Numbered from the stretch's first letter, positions 52,994 through 61,557 are shown. The stretch: DNA of 64,000 nucleotides from Desulfovibrionaceae bacterium (GCA_019421865.1 JAHZEL010000021.1:1-64000); one strand, 5' to 3'. A program made the numbers and translations. The notes: generated by a model from the letters alone, not told the origin.

Positions 52994-53592
52994 TGCAGCC
53001 CGACTCCCCCCGCTCCGCAACGCTTTCCCGCTCGACGGGCGAAACGTCGGTCAAGCTGGAACTTTCGCTGGAAGGCACGGGACAGAGCACGATTTCCACG
53101 GGCTTCGGCATGCTCGATCATATGCTGACGCTCCTTGCCTTCTGGGCGCATTTCGATCTTCGCCTGACCTGCTCCGGCGATATGCACGTGGATGCGCATC
53201 ATACGACGGAAGATGTGGCGCTCTGCCTCGGCCAGGCTCTGTATGAAGCGCTGGGAGACAGAAAGGGCATCGCCCGTACCGGCTGGGCCAGAGTGCCCAT
53301 GGACGAAGCGCTGGCCGACGTCACCGTTGATCTGTCCGGCCGCCCGTGGCTGGAATTCCGCGGCGACGAACTGCTGCCTCCCGTCATGTCCGGCGAAGAA
53401 AAGGATGTGTGGAGGGAGTTCTACAAGGCTTTTGCTTCGGCGGCCCGATGCAATCTTCACATTTCCTTCCAGTACGGCAAGAACGGACATCACCTGCTGG
53501 AATCCGCCGCCAAGGGTCTGGGACTTGCGCTGGCGCAGGCTGTTCGATGCAGCGACGACCGTATGCCCAGCACCAAGGGGAGTCTCGACTGA
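52990..53592 (+). CDS. hisB: imidazoleglycerol-phosphate dehydratase
   Basis: 200 residues. The metal-binding histidines are in GMLDHM (seen as FGMLDHMLT) and HHTTEDV, and the second half has DEALADVTVDLSGRP. It removes water from imidazoleglycerol phosphate in histidine synthesis. Monofunctional form without the phosphatase domain. ATG overlaps the tatC stop; the second codon is also ATG and could serve instead. Confidence 0.95.
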   Translation: MMQPDSPRSATLSRSTGETSVKLELSLEGTGQSTISTGFGMLDHMLTLLAFWAHFDLRLTCSGDMHVDAHHTTEDVALCLGQALYEALGDRKGIARTGWARVPMDEALADVTVDLSGRPWLEFRGDELLPPVMSGEEKDVWREFYKAFASAARCNLHISFQYGKNGHHLLESAAKGLGLALAQAVRCSDDRMPSTKGSLD

Positions 53593-54227
53593 TGCGTTTC
53601 CGCCATTTTCTTCTCGTTCTGTGCAGTCTCTGTCTTCTGGCCGGCTGCCAGAAGGCCCCCGAACAGCAGCGCCTCATCATGCCCGATCTGGTGGTGGCCG
53701 TGGCTCCCTTCACTCAGCCCACGCAGACGACTGAACTGCTCTCCGGCTTCATTCCCGAAGATCAGCAAAAGATTTCGGAACAGACGCTGGCACAGCTCGA
53801 TGATCTCTTCCGCGGCAAGCTGGATCGTTCCAAGCATCCCTACGTCTTTCTGAGCAACGCCGACATCCGCGGCGACATGGCCAGAGATGCCCGCGGTCGC
53901 CGCAGCGCCCTCGTCACCTGGGCTGAACGCGCCAGAGAAGCCGGGGCCGACATGATCATCGTTCCTCAGATCATCACCTTGCAGGAACGCGTCGGCGGCA
54001 AGGCCGGCGTTGTATCGGCGGCTGCCGTCAATGAGGACTTCTACCTCATCGACGCCCGCGATCCCGCAACGCTCGTCATGCGTACCCACTTCGCCGAAGA
54101 ACAGAAGCCGCTTGCCAGCGACCTCACCAAGATAGGCGCCTTCTTCCGGCGCGGCGGCAGCTGGATCACGGCGCAGGAACTGGCAGCAGAAGGCATGGAC
54201 AAGGCCGTGGAGGAATTCGGATTATGA
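53592..54227 (+). CDS. predicted lipoprotein of unknown function
   Basis: 211 residues with a lipoprotein signal (MRFRHFLLVLCSLCLLAGC, lipobox LAGC, Cys19). The mature part is alpha/beta, with AERAREAGADMIIVPQIITLQERVGG (pattern in two parts) and DFYLIDARDP, which recalls CsgG/GNA1162-like or TolB-N-like outer-membrane lipoproteins; I cannot name a family with confidence. It starts within the hisB stop (TGATG) and its stop overlaps hisA, so it is coupled to both. Confidence 0.75.
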   Translation: MRFRHFLLVLCSLCLLAGCQKAPEQQRLIMPDLVVAVAPFTQPTQTTELLSGFIPEDQQKISEQTLAQLDDLFRGKLDRSKHPYVFLSNADIRGDMARDARGRRSALVTWAERAREAGADMIIVPQIITLQERVGGKAGVVSAAAVNEDFYLIDARDPATLVMRTHFAEEQKPLASDLTKIGAFFRRGGSWITAQELAAEGMDKAVEEFGL

Positions 54228-54961
54228 TCATCTTTCCCGCGGTCGATCTGCAGAACGGCAAGGCCGTACGCCTGAAACAGGGGCGGGCGGAGGAATCCAC
54301 CGTCTTCAACGACGATCCCGTCGCCGCGGCTCTGCATTGGCAGGAGCAGGGCGCCGAGTGGCTGCACCTCATTGATCTCGACGGCGCCTTTCAGGGCAAA
54401 AGCGTCAATGCCGACATCGTGGCCCGCATCAGCGCGTCCCTGAACATTCCCATCGAACTCGGCGGCGGCGTACGCGACGAAGACGCAGCCCGCATGTGGT
54501 TCGATGCCGGGGTGACGCGGCTCATCATCGGTACCATGGCGCTTGAAAAGCCCGAGGAATATGCCAGACTCTGCGCTCTTTTCCCCGGGAAAATCGGTGT
54601 TTCCCTCGATGCCGTGGACGGCCGCCTCAAGACCCGCGGCTGGGTTGCCGATGCCGGTCTTACCGTGGATGAAGTTCTGCCCCGTCTGATCGGCGACGGC
54701 ACGGCCTTCATCATCTATACCGACATCGCCAGAGACGGCATGCAGAGCGGCGTCAATCTGCCCATGCTTTCCCACCTTGCCCGCACGAGCTCCGTGCCGG
54801 TAGTGGCGGCAGGAGGCGTGGCCACGCTGGACGACATCAAGGCGCTCTACCCGCTCAGCGTGAGCGCCAATCTGGAAGGCGCCATATCCGGTCGTGCCAT
54901 TTACGAAGGCACGCTCAACCTTCCCGAAGCCATGCAGTGGATACGGGATCAGAAAGCCTGA
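54224..54961 (+). CDS. hisA: ProFAR isomerase HisA
   Basis: 245 residues, a beta/alpha barrel. The N-terminal catalytic Asp8 is in FPAVDLQNGKAVRL, the second in IYTDIARDGM, and phosphate loops GGGVRD and AAGGVA are present. It opens the ring of ProFAR in histidine synthesis. ATGA overlap with the lipoprotein gene. A terminator closes the tat-his unit. Confidence 0.95.
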   Translation: MIIFPAVDLQNGKAVRLKQGRAEESTVFNDDPVAAALHWQEQGAEWLHLIDLDGAFQGKSVNADIVARISASLNIPIELGGGVRDEDAARMWFDAGVTRLIIGTMALEKPEEYARLCALFPGKIGVSLDAVDGRLKTRGWVADAGLTVDEVLPRLIGDGTAFIIYTDIARDGMQSGVNLPMLSHLARTSSVPVVAAGGVATLDDIKALYPLSVSANLEGAISGRAIYEGTLNLPEAMQWIRDQKA

Positions 54962-54981
54962 CCAGAACGTATTAAAACCCC

Positions 54982-55018
54982 AAAGGCCCCTCGCCGAAAA
55001 CGGCGAAGGGGCTTTTTC
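54982..55018 (+). terminator. terminator after hisA
   Basis: GCCCCTCGCCG, AAAA loop, CGGCGAAGGGGC, then five T residues. Confidence 0.88.
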
Positions 55019-55263
55019 TTTTCCGGAACCCAAGAAGCAAAAGACGGCAAACGCCGGGGCGGCGTGCCTCCCTCCCGGTGGGTTGCCGCAAAAAACGATA
55101 TGCCGGAAGGACACGGAAACGACATCTTTCGTTCATATCCGGGCAACAGCTGATCCGTAAAAAAATATCGGACACAACCTGCACTCTCCCGGGCGTCCTG
55201 CCCGCCCTGTTTCTTCCGGGCGCAGAATGCCCGATACCGATTTTTCGTGTCCCGGAGTTTTTC

Positions 55264-56520
55264 ATGCGCATTCTCTGCTGCGGCGGCATCGGCGAACACG
55301 GCAGAAGCTGTCTTCTGCTGAAGGCCGACGACGGCTCATACCTTATGGTGGACTGCGGCGTCGCCCATGAGTTCACGCCCGGTCATCCCGGCCGCTATCC
55401 TTCTCTTCCCGCCGATCTGCCCGACTCTTTTCCGCTGCTTCTGACCCATACCCATGAGGACCATGTGGCGGCCGTGCCCCGGCTCATGGCTGAAGGCTAC
55501 CGCCCGCAGGTATACGCCACCCCGCTGACGGCCGAACTGGCTCCCGGCTACTGCCGCACCTGGCTCAAGGCCGTGGACAAGGCCATTGCGGCATCCGGAG
55601 GTCAACGTCCCTACAGCGAAGAGGACATTTCCGCCATTGCATGGCATACGCTGCCCCACACCGGAGCCTGCCGCATCGGCCCCTGGACATTGAGGCACGG
55701 CATGGCGGCCCACGCTCCCGGCTCCTGCTGGTTTCTCCTGTCCCATGCAGAGCGCCCTTCCTTCTCCATAGGCATAAGCGGCGACTGGACCACCAAAAGC
55801 GCGGTCTATCCCTCCCCCGAATTTCCCTCCTGTGATCTTTTCATTACCGACGCCTCCGGCTCCGAAAAGGACGATGACGGCAGAGAACAACTGGAAACGC
55901 TGCTGTCGTGCTTTCGGGAAAGACCGATTCTTCTGCCGCTGCCCGTCGTCGGTCGCTCTCAGGAAATGCTGGCCGTCATGGCGTCCATGCCGGAGCTTGC
56001 CGGTACGGCCGGAGCGGTCGTCATGGATAGAATGCTGGTGAGCGGACTCGATATCTGGCTGAAGGACAAGGATATTTCCGCCCGGGGGCGTGCCGCCCTC
56101 ATCCGGGCAAAACAACTTTTTAAAAGCGGACAATGGCTCGCCGTTTCCCGAGCGGAGGACATTCCCCACGGTCCCCGCGTTATCGGCGCGGCAAACGCCA
56201 TGCTGAGCAGCGGCCTTTCCGCCGCCGCAGGCAGGCAGGTGCTTGCCGAAGACGGTCTGATTCTCTTCAGCGGACACGCCGCTCCGGGAACGCCGGGACG
56301 GCAGCTTCTGGACAGCGGCCATCCGCAGATCCGCCGTTTGCCGTGGAAGGTTCATCCCTCCATGCGCGACGTGGAAAAGGCAGCCTCCGCCGTGCGCCCT
56401 TCCGCCATGATTCTCGTGCACACGCCTCTCGACAGGGCCCGGAGCATGGCAGCTCAGCTCGAATTTCGCTGCGGAACAAAGGTGTTCGCCCCTGCCGTCG
56501 GCGATATGCTGACGATCTGA
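55264..56520 (+). CDS. metallo-beta-lactamase-fold hydrolase
   Basis: 418 residues from the ATG with GGAG ten bases upstream. The metal motif HTHEDHV is near residues 61-67, and the fold continues with GISGDWTT and a C-terminal region similar to RNase J/CPSF or beta-CASP enzymes (LFSGHAAPGTPG and MILVHTP). It is thus likely a nuclease or phosphoesterase acting in the cytoplasm. The closest subfamily cannot be told by eye. It stands alone between the tat-his unit and mgtE. Confidence 0.8.
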   Translation: MRILCCGGIGEHGRSCLLLKADDGSYLMVDCGVAHEFTPGHPGRYPSLPADLPDSFPLLLTHTHEDHVAAVPRLMAEGYRPQVYATPLTAELAPGYCRTWLKAVDKAIAASGGQRPYSEEDISAIAWHTLPHTGACRIGPWTLRHGMAAHAPGSCWFLLSHAERPSFSIGISGDWTTKSAVYPSPEFPSCDLFITDASGSEKDDDGREQLETLLSCFRERPILLPLPVVGRSQEMLAVMASMPELAGTAGAVVMDRMLVSGLDIWLKDKDISARGRAALIRAKQLFKSGQWLAVSRAEDIPHGPRVIGAANAMLSSGLSAAAGRQVLAEDGLILFSGHAAPGTPGRQLLDSGHPQIRRLPWKVHPSMRDVEKAASAVRPSAMILVHTPLDRARSMAAQLEFRCGTKVFAPAVGDMLTI

Positions 56521-56960
56521 ATCGCCGACGAAAAGTAGCCTCCACTAGACGTGAGGCCGCCCCCGCTCCGGCGACATTCGCGCTCCGAACCCGCCGCACA
56601 AATCCGCCGCGGCCGTATCACCTCTCTGCCGTTTTTCTTTTTCCCTGAATTTATTCAATAAAAAAATATCTCTTCAGCCTGTCGTGTACCCATTTCAAAA
56701 CTTTTGAATCTCGTACGAAAAAACGAAGCCTTCCACTAGAAAAAATACAAAAAATCTCGCATAATCCATCACAAAAAGAAATATAAACTCATTACTCAAT
56801 ACAATAAATATCATAAGAAAAAATTATTCATACATAACTACACTCGACAGAAAACAGATATCTTATTTGATATGTAAACAATATTTATGAATAATCAAAA
56901 ATATTTTTCCATCATGATATATTGAATCGATGATGAACGTCTCACTTTCTCAGGAAGCCA
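56521..56960. other. AT-rich intergenic island
   Basis: From about 56640 to 56940 the sequence is strongly A/T-rich, unlike the GC-rich genes around it. It contains short perfect inverted repeats, such as TTCAAAA C TTTTGAA (56694-56708), and repeated GATAT and ATCATGAT words. No gene is visible. It may be a promoter-proximal regulatory region, a nucleoid-protein site or the trace of a transferred segment. Confidence 0.5.
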
Positions 56961-56967
56961 TTGCTGC

Positions 56968-56997
56968 TTGACAATTTCGCTCTCTTCAGGCTACAGG
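56968..56997 (+). promoter_or_regulatory. candidate promoter of the mgtE leader
   Basis: TTGACA (56968-56973) is followed after 17-18 bp by a weak -10 (TACAGG or CTACAG). The A/T-rich island directly upstream could act as an UP element. The transcript would carry a leader of about 530 nt before mgtE. Confidence 0.45.
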
Positions 56998-57031
56998 ACG
57001 CCCATAACACTCTTAACGCAAGGAAATCGTC

Positions 57032-57079
57032 ATGTCTTCCGACAGTCCCAGTCAACATCATCCCATCTTCACCATCTGA
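57032..57079 (+). CDS. possible upstream ORF 1 (15 residues) in the mgtE leader
   Basis: A short frame reading MSSDSPSQHHPIFTI, with AAGGAAA nine bases before its ATG. It is rich in Ser, Pro and His. It may be a leader peptide that senses translation, as for the Mg-responsive mgtL and corL; that role is a guess from position. Confidence 0.3.
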   Translation: MSSDSPSQHHPIFTI

Positions 57080-57137
57080 GCTGACGACCTTGCGTACTTT
57101 CCTCCCGCAGGCCGTACAGCCTGACGAGGAGTTTCCC

Positions 57138-57311
57138 ATGTTCCTTTTCCTTTCCGACCGTCCTCTGCTGCGGTTCAATGTGCGCGTCCGCACCAGGTGC
57201 CTGACGCCCTCCGCGCTTCCGTCCCCCGCCCGTATGCTCTGCCGGCGGCCGCTTGTCTCCGGCCGTATCTGCGCGTGCGTCCCTTTGTCTGACGGTGCTT
57301 ACGCGGCTTGA
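57138..57311 (+). CDS. possible upstream ORF 2 (57 residues) in the mgtE leader
   Basis: A frame with GAGGAG nine bases upstream. It begins MFLFLSDRPLLRFNVRVRTR and is rich in Arg, Pro, Leu and Cys. It has no family resemblance. The region has about twice as many C as G residues, which suits a Rho-loading site if translation stops. Confidence 0.3.
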   Translation: MFLFLSDRPLLRFNVRVRTRCLTPSALPSPARMLCRRPLVSGRICACVPLSDGAYAA

Positions 57312-57445
57312 CCGGCTGCTGCTCCGACAACACTCCATTCCATCACTGCAACGTGTCATCTCTTCCCATCAGAAGCGATGTCATGCTTTTGTCGCCGCTC
57401 CTCTTCCGGAGCGCTGTTTTCCGTTCAACCCCAAAGGAGTCTTTC

Positions 57446-57544
57446 ATGCCCAGTCACAGTTGCCTTTCCCGCTCGTCCCGAACCGTTTTTACCGCTTCTT
57501 CCACAACCGCATCATGCCAGGAGGAAAACTCCCATGACCCGTAA
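57446..57544 (+). CDS. possible upstream ORF 3 (32 residues), overlapping the mgtE start
   Basis: AAAGGAG lies nine bases before its ATG. It reads MPSHSCLSRSSRTVFTASST and ends inside mgtE, with its stop eight bases after the mgtE ATG. Such an overlap would couple mgtE translation to this small ORF. There is no known homolog. Confidence 0.4.
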   Translation: MPSHSCLSRSSRTVFTASSTTASCQEENSHDP

Positions 57545-58913
57545 GGACATTCTCTTCTCCATTCGTGAACTCTCTTCTGCTCCCCACGCCCGCGACTTCA
57601 CCACCGTAGCGGAAAACATTCATCCCTCCGACCTCGCCGAAGCTCTGGCGCTCCTTCCCCTCTCCACGATCCTTTCCCTGACGGGCAAACTGGATTCTGA
57701 AAAGAAAGCCGCTCTTTTCAGCTACTTTCCAGAAGCTCTTCAGAAGTCGCTCTTTCCCGTCATGACCGTTGAGGAAACGGCGGATCTCTTCGAGCACCTT
57801 GCGGCGGACGACAGAGCCGACATATACGCGCTTCTCGAGAGCCCCCTGCGGGAAAAGCTTCTTCCCGCCCTCAGTCAGGAAACTCGGAACGACCTGCTCA
57901 AGCTGTCGTCCTTCCCGGAAGAGAGCACCGGTTCCGCCACCACCTCCGAATATCTTTCCGTTCTGCCCGAAACGCGCGTTGCCGCAGCACTCAGAACCGT
58001 CAGAGCCGCGGCCCGTTCCAGCGAAACCGTCTACATCGTGTATGTTCTCGACCGGGACGGTCATCTTCTCGGCACCGTGTCGCTCCGGGATCTGCTTCTG
58101 GCCGATGACGACGACGCCGTGTCCGACATCATGCGTCGTCATCCCGTTTTTGTCCGCTCCTCCTGGCCCCGCGCTCGCTCGGCGGAAATGATCCGGCGCT
58201 ACGACCTTCTGGCTCTTCCCGTCATGGACGAAAACAACAGGATGCTCGGCATCATCACCGTGGACGACGCGCTCGACATCGAAAAGGAACAGGACGCCGC
58301 ACGGCTGGCCCGCTTCGGCGGTTCGGCTCCGGCCGGAGAAAACGATCTGGACATTCTCCAGTCTCCGCTGCGCACCATGTTCAAGGTGCGGGTGTTCTGG
58401 CTGATTTTTCTTACGATCTTCGGCGTAGTCACCTCAAGCTTCGTGGCGGCGCAGGAGGAACTGCTTTCCAGAGTCATCGTTCTTGCCGCCTTCATCGCCC
58501 CCATCGTCGACATGGGAGGCAATACGGGCAGTCAGTCCGCCACGCTGGTCATACGGGCCATGAGCATGGGCGATGTGGCGCTCCGCTGGCGCGACGTGTG
58601 GAACGTCGTGCGGCGGGAAATTCCCGTGGCCTGCGCACTGGGCCTTGCCGTTGCCGTTCTGGAATGCGTGCTGGCGTTTTTCTCCAAGGACATCAGCCTG
58701 GATGTTCTCCTGATCGTGGGACTGAGCATGCTCGTCTGCACGGCGGCCGGAGGTCTGATCGGCGTTCTGCTGCCCTTCCTGGCCCGCCGCATAGGAACCG
58801 ATCCGGCAACCCTGTCCTCGCCGCTCATCACTTCGGTCATGGACTTGCTCGGCGTGTTCATCTACTTCGGCTTTGCCCATCTTTTTCTGGCCGATCTCCT
58901 GAGTGCCGTATAG
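57534..58913 (+). CDS. mgtE: MgtE-type magnesium transporter
   Basis: 459 residues from MTRKDILFSIRELSS; CAGGAGG lies ten bases upstream, so longer in-frame starts are rejected. Order: MgtE N-domain (10-130, with SDLAEALALL), two CBS domains (about 140-265) that sense cytoplasmic Mg, and five membrane helices with PIVDMGGNTGSQSATLVIRAM in two parts, the pore signature (VDMGGNTGSQ). It is a Mg channel of the inner membrane. The long leader suggests Mg-dependent control. Confidence 0.93.
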   Translation: MTRKDILFSIRELSSAPHARDFTTVAENIHPSDLAEALALLPLSTILSLTGKLDSEKKAALFSYFPEALQKSLFPVMTVEETADLFEHLAADDRADIYALLESPLREKLLPALSQETRNDLLKLSSFPEESTGSATTSEYLSVLPETRVAAALRTVRAAARSSETVYIVYVLDRDGHLLGTVSLRDLLLADDDDAVSDIMRRHPVFVRSSWPRARSAEMIRRYDLLALPVMDENNRMLGIITVDDALDIEKEQDAARLARFGGSAPAGENDLDILQSPLRTMFKVRVFWLIFLTIFGVVTSSFVAAQEELLSRVIVLAAFIAPIVDMGGNTGSQSATLVIRAMSMGDVALRWRDVWNVVRREIPVACALGLAVAVLECVLAFFSKDISLDVLLIVGLSMLVCTAAGGLIGVLLPFLARRIGTDPATLSSPLITSVMDLLGVFIYFGFAHLFLADLLSAV

Positions 58914-58916
58914 ATT

Positions 58917-58950
58917 AAAAAACGCAGCGCCTCAGGTGAGGCGCTGCGTT
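58917..58950 (-). terminator. terminator between mgtE and the EamA transporter
   Basis: AACGCAGCGCCTCA pairs with TGAGGCGCTGCGTT around two bases. An A run on the left gives a T run for the minus-strand gene; it may also end mgtE. Confidence 0.85.
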
Positions 58951-58987
58951 CCAATCCATCGAGAACTTTACAGGAGCTGCAGAAAAT

Positions 58988-59860
58988 CTATCGTCTTACG
59001 GTAAGCAGCAGCACGGATCCGATGACCAGTGCGCAGCCCACCCAGCCGATGAAGGAAAAGTTCTCATTCCAGAGCCACCAGCACAGAAGCGTGCTGACCA
59101 CCGGTTCCAGATTGCCCAGAATGGCGGCCTGCACGGGCGAAAGGTACCGCAGCGACTGGCCGTACCAGAAATAGGAAACATAGGTGGATACGAAGCTGAG
59201 GATAAAAAGCGCGGTTGCGGCATGAAGCGAAATGCCGTTGAACGTGGCGAAAAACGAAAGCACCAGCGCCGCAGGAAGGAACGTGAAGGCGAACAGCGCC
59301 TGCGTGGAATAGCGGTCCTTGTACCATGCAAAGAAAAGGAACTGGAAGGCGTAGGTAAAGCCGGAAAGAAGCCCGCAGCCGATGCCGACATAGGACACTT
59401 CGCCGCCGAGGCTGCCGCCGGACAGGCAGACCAGACTGGTGCCGATCATGGCCAGCGTCAGCGCGGCAAGCTTCGCCTTGTTGATCGCCTCATGGAACAG
59501 AATGCGGGAAAAGAGCGCCACCCAGGCCGGAGCCGTGAACATGAGAATGATGGCAATGGCGCCGCCGCTCTTCTGAATGGAGATCTGCAGGGAAAGAATG
59601 ACGAGAGAAACGTTGATGGCGCCGAAAAGCACCATGCTCACGAAGTCCCGTCCGGAAGCCTTCAGGCCTCCGCGAAGCAGTGCATGCACAAGAAAGCACA
59701 GACCGGAAATGGCCATACGCCAGAAGGCCACCGAGGCGGGATCCATGCCCTCGGCAAAACAAACACGGGAAACCGGGCCGATAATGGCCCATGCCAGAGC
59801 GGCCAGTACGCAGTAAATCGTACCGATCAGGAAGCCGCGGCTGCTGAGATCTGCCTTCAT
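58988..59860 (-). CDS. EamA/DMT family transporter
   Basis: 290 residues with ten membrane segments and two EamA repeats (about 10-140 and 155-290). The second ends with YLSPVQAAILGNLEPVVSTLLCW, a common pattern of the family (pattern in parts: LSPVQAAIL, LEPVVST). Substrates include amino acids and metabolites, mostly exported. It begins 3 bp after the B3/B4 gene stop, so they probably share a transcript. Confidence 0.87.
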   Translation of the reverse strand: MKADLSSRGFLIGTIYCVLAALAWAIIGPVSRVCFAEGMDPASVAFWRMAISGLCFLVHALLRGGLKASGRDFVSMVLFGAINVSLVILSLQISIQKSGGAIAIILMFTAPAWVALFSRILFHEAINKAKLAALTLAMIGTSLVCLSGGSLGGEVSYVGIGCGLLSGFTYAFQFLFFAWYKDRYSTQALFAFTFLPAALVLSFFATFNGISLHAATALFILSFVSTYVSYFWYGQSLRYLSPVQAAILGNLEPVVSTLLCWWLWNENFSFIGWVGCALVIGSVLLLTVRR

Positions 59861-59863
59861 GAC

Positions 59864-60571
59864 CTATTTCTCCAGTATTCCGGAACAAAGTGCGCTGACA
59901 CCCGCCAGCCGGCTGAACCGCCCGCAGGCCAGTTCCAGAGCCTTTTCCAGATTTTTGCGGGTGGAAAAAGAATAGATGACCGTCAGAATTCTGCGGCTCT
60001 CAAACGTAACCATGGCCCGCGTGGAATCGCTGCTGGGGCTGCCGACGGGACCGACTTCATCGGCCAGAAGCGGCATGCATCCCAGATCCACGTTATCCTT
60101 GCCGATACCGGCATAGCATTCCCCGGGCAGACCGCGACGCAGGGTTACCGTGCCCTGCAGGTGATCCCTGTCATACGAACCCAGGGAAAAGCCCGTTTCC
60201 AGAGACACCAGATTGTTCACGTCCACCACGGTATTGATGCGGTACAGTTCCTTTCCCTGCCGGATGCGGCGGTACAGCGCCTCGGACGATACGCGCCAGC
60301 GCCCCGGATCCTTGCCGCAGGCGCGGTATCCCTTCCGGGATTCTCCGAGATTGGGCATTTCCGCCAGAGGCGTATGCTCCAGCTGTTCCCGAAGAGCGGC
60401 GATCACGGGTTCAAAGGCCGCCCGGATCTCGTCGCCCGATTCCTTCGGCTCGGCCTCGTACGTCAGCCAGCCCAGACGGCAGTCCGGACAGAGAGAAAGT
60501 ATTTCGTCATCCATGCGCATATCGGGCGTCATGATATCTGCTCCAGGATAGAAAATTTCAGCCTTATTCAA
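59864..60571 (-). CDS. B3/B4 tRNA-binding domain protein
   Basis: 235 residues. It matches the stand-alone B3/B4 family (as in the PheRS beta subunit editing region): SSEALYRRIRQGKELYRINTVVD and NLVSLETGFSLGSYD in the centre, with LRRGLPGECYAGI after it. Such proteins are thought to act on mischarged tRNA or bind amino acids; neighbours are often amino acid transporters, as here. An ATG at residue 14 is an alternative start. Its function is not known from experiment in this setting. Confidence 0.8.
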   Translation of the reverse strand: MNKAEIFYPGADIMTPDMRMDDEILSLCPDCRLGWLTYEAEPKESGDEIRAAFEPVIAALREQLEHTPLAEMPNLGESRKGYRACGKDPGRWRVSSEALYRRIRQGKELYRINTVVDVNNLVSLETGFSLGSYDRDHLQGTVTLRRGLPGECYAGIGKDNVDLGCMPLLADEVGPVGSPSSDSTRAMVTFESRRILTVIYSFSTRKNLEKALELACGRFSRLAGVSALCSGILEK

Positions 60572-60682
60572 GGATCATCACGCCGGAGGTGCGTTGCGCC
60601 GCAAGCTCTGGCGGCAGCGTCCGCCCAGCATGGGCCAAAAGCGGGAATGCCCGCATTCGCCGTGAAGTTGCCTCGATATATG

Positions 60683-60710
60683 AAAAAAGCCGCCTGTTTA
60701 CACAGGCGGC
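60683..60710 (-). terminator. terminator of tRNA-Ala
   Basis: GCCGCCTGT (60689-60697) and ACAGGCGGC (60702-60710) pair; six T residues follow on the minus strand. Confidence 0.88.
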
Positions 60711-60718
60711 TGAAATTC

Positions 60719-60794
<76 letters not shown>

Positions 60795-60806
60795 GTTGCA
60801 GGTGTA

Positions 60807-60835
60807 GATCTGCCAGATTCGAAGAGATTCGTCAA
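60807..60835 (-). promoter_or_regulatory. candidate promoter of tRNA-Ala
   Basis: Minus strand TTGACG (60830-60835), 17 bp spacer, CAGATC (60807-60812). The -35 is good, the -10 weak. Confidence 0.45.
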
Positions 60836-60874
60836 GAAAAATCTGTCCGTCTTCGCATTTTTCCGGTCAGTTTT

Positions 60875-61180
60875 TTATTCCATCCTGTCCAGAGCATCCA
60901 GAACGCCCTGCAGCGTGCCCTCTTCGCGGGCTTCACGCATGAGGCGGCCGATGAACTGAAGCTGACGACGTCTGGCCTCGAATCCGGAAAGTCTGTCATA
61001 TTCATCCAGGGCTTCCTTCAGGTCCGGGGGCAGCGGCAGCTTTTCACGCTTGACGGCGGGAATCCGGGCAAGGCGTTCTCCCACGGTCTGAAGCGCGGCG
61101 CTGTCCCGCTTCTTCTGGGAACGGCTTACGCGTTCCTGCTCTTCCTCGCCGCCTATCTGATAACGGTTCTTGCGGGGCAT
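60875..61180 (-). CDS. short DarP/YjgA-like ribosome-associated protein (DUF615)
   Basis: 101 residues. The DUF615 pattern is seen: VSRSQKKRDSAALQTVGERLA, then LKEALDEYDR and ARRRQLQFIGRLMR (the basic helix). E. coli YjgA/DarP, a 50S assembly factor, has about 180 residues; this protein lacks the last helical third. It shares one base with the upstream gene, so both are coupled. Ribosome-associated function is inferred from the family. Confidence 0.75.
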   Translation of the reverse strand: MPRKNRYQIGGEEEQERVSRSQKKRDSAALQTVGERLARIPAVKREKLPLPPDLKEALDEYDRLSGFEARRRQLQFIGRLMREAREEGTLQGVLDALDRME

Positions 61181-61557
61181 TACTGCTGCACCTCGGGTCC
61201 GCTTTCGTCAGGATTGAAATTGGCGCTCTCTTCCATCTCCAGCGTATCGATCTTCTCTTCCAGCCATTCCATCAGCGCGCGGGCGGTGTGATAGTTGAAC
61301 AGCACACGGGAGTGAATATGACGGGTGATCACACGCTCCTCTTCGTCAAAGGGCACCACTTCCGCGCCGAAGGCTCCGTCGGGCTCCACGGCCCGTTCGG
61401 AAAACGAGGGAAGCTTGTCGCTTTCCACGTAGAAATTCACCTCTATTTCACCCTGCGGATTGATGCCGCCCCATACGCCGTGCGTATACTGAAGACGGCA
61501 GTCGGGATCCTGGCTGTACTCGTAGCGCACTCTGCTGGGATATCTGATCTGACTCAT
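61180..61557 (-). CDS. hypothetical protein, perhaps DUF3467-like
   Basis: 125 residues, beta-rich in the first 80 (CRLQYTHGVWGGINPQGEIE and NFYVES) with a C-terminal helix (NYHTARALMEWLEEKIDTLE). It has some resemblance to DUF3467 proteins, which is only tentative. It overlaps the start of the DarP-like gene by one base. It has no signal peptide and is probably cytoplasmic. Confidence 0.6.
   Translation of the reverse strand: MSQIRYPSRVRYEYSQDPDCRLQYTHGVWGGINPQGEIEVNFYVESDKLPSFSERAVEPDGAFGAEVVPFDEEERVITRHIHSRVLFNYHTARALMEWLEEKIDTLEMEESANFNPDESGPEVQQ

Noticed and set aside
56960..57533. M-box magnesium riboswitch upstream of mgtE
   Set aside because: The conserved M-box core could not be found by eye; the G-poor composition argues against a compact folded RNA.
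57378..57533. N-terminal extension of mgtE by 52 codons
   Set aside because: The extension has no family match, and the strong CAGGAGG precedes the internal ATG that gives the family-typical start.
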